Positions 7,839 through 8,159 of a stretch of 8,159 nucleotides of DNA are shown in pieces. The stretch's first letter is position 1. Every line of letters starts with the position of its first letter. The notes below the pieces were generated by a model. It saw only the letters and a list, made by a program, of their open reading frames with translations. It had not been told where the DNA came from and searched no databases. Origin of the DNA: Bacteroidia bacterium (GTDB taxonomy: Bacteria > Bacteroidota > Bacteroidia > NS11-12g > UBA9320); NCBI GenBank assembly GCA_013042025.1, contig JABDQY010000228.1, positions 1 through 8,159 of the forward strand. The letters are read 5' to 3'. The position numbers and the translations under genes are program-made.

Positions 7839-8072
7839 TTGAATCAACCAAATTCTGAAATACTGAAGCAAATTGTACGAGTAAAAATGCCATTTGGAAA
7901 ATATGGTGGTCGATTGTTGTGCGATTTGCCTATTGAATATTTAGAATGGTTTAAACGCAAAGGAGGATTCCCTAAGGGAAAGTTGGGTGCTCAACTTGAA
8001 ACTGTATATGAGATTAAACTAAATGGATTAGAAGAAATAATTAGAAACCTTAAAAGACACTATTCTGCTTAA
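7839..8072 (+). CDS. DUF3820 family small protein
   Basis: The 77-residue protein shows the family's signature blocks: MPFGKYGG (17-24), DLP (29-31), YLEWF (34-38), FPKGKLG (44-50) and YEIKLNGLE (57-65). Length and block order are typical of DUF3820 proteins, a widespread family of unknown role, sometimes labelled putative quorum-sensing-regulated virulence factor without mechanism here. It has no signal peptide or membrane segment and should be cytoplasmic. The start is uncertain. A TTG at 7839 gives 16 residues before the MPFGKY block, a length usual for the family; the first in-frame ATG is Met17 itself, which would remove that conserved lead, and an in-frame stop at 7815 limits extension. 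No Shine-Dalgarno site is obvious. It is transcribed divergently from the T9SS protein and converges on the gene at the right edge. Confidence 0.85.
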   Translation: MNQPNSEILKQIVRVKMPFGKYGGRLLCDLPIEYLEWFKRKGGFPKGKLGAQLETVYEIKLNGLEEIIRNLKRHYSA

Positions 8073-8075
8073 CAC

Positions 8076-8159
8076 TTAATCAAGAATATATAGTCTTCCA
8101 CTTTCACTGAAGGGCATTCCTTCAACATTTGTTCCAGTAACGGAATAAAAATAGAATCC
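8076..8159 (-). CDS. C-terminal fragment of a possible T9SS-exported protein (5' end outside window)
   Basis: The minus strand reads 27 codons from the right edge, starting GFYFYSVTGTNVEG and ending GRLYILD, to a TAA at 8076-8078. The pattern of an aromatic-rich GxYFY strand, a short turn with G, and a final G-x-L-x-I strand resembles the end of T9SS C-terminal sorting domains, more type B (gliding-motility-associated tail) than type A. With so few residues this is tentative. Its stop lies 3 bases from the stop of the convergent DUF3820 gene, with no terminator between them. Confidence 0.5.
   Translation of the reverse strand, partial: GFYFYSVTGTNVEGMPFSESGRLYILD

Overview
The window looks like chromosomal DNA of an AT-rich member of the Bacteroidota, probably of flavobacterial or cytophagal type. 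The main evidence is the 846-residue secreted protein, which ends in a type IX secretion system (T9SS) type A sorting domain, a feature essentially confined to this phylum. A second, partial protein at the right edge may carry a T9SS-type tail. Intergenic regions are AT-rich, Shine-Dalgarno sequences are mostly weak, and no E. coli-type -35/-10 promoters stand out, which fits the phylum.

Positions 1-4718 hold a tightly packed operon on the minus strand, transcribed korA -> korB -> a large third gene that runs off the left edge. korA encodes a fused gamma-alpha subunit and korB the thiamine-diphosphate and [4Fe-4S] beta subunit of a 2-oxoacid:ferredoxin oxidoreductase (2-oxoglutarate type most likely). 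korA and korB overlap by ATGA, and the third gene starts 5 bp after korB. The third gene shows 614 codons, has a helical or coiled-coil middle, and from about residue 380 resembles the C-terminal region of large pyruvate:ferredoxin-oxidoreductase-like proteins, but with a degraded thiamine-diphosphate motif and only one cysteine. Its tight coupling to korAB suggests an accessory or extra structural subunit. It is the most interesting item here.

Positions 4719-5027 separate this operon from the next gene. They hold four perfectly phased octamers of the form TAGGGNNN just ahead of korA, an 18-bp inverted repeat further upstream, and a clear intrinsic terminator for the upstream gene.

Positions 5028-7568 (minus strand) encode the secreted T9SS cargo protein: signal peptide, a lectin-like or adhesin-like N-terminal region, an SdrD-B-like domain, a fibronectin-like region and the sorting domain. 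The divergent 7569-7838 spacer contains an 11-bp inverted repeat and a possible leader hairpin. A small plus-strand gene for a DUF3820 protein follows (7839-8072). Three bases beyond its stop lies the stop of a convergent minus-strand gene, of which only the last 27 codons are inside the window.
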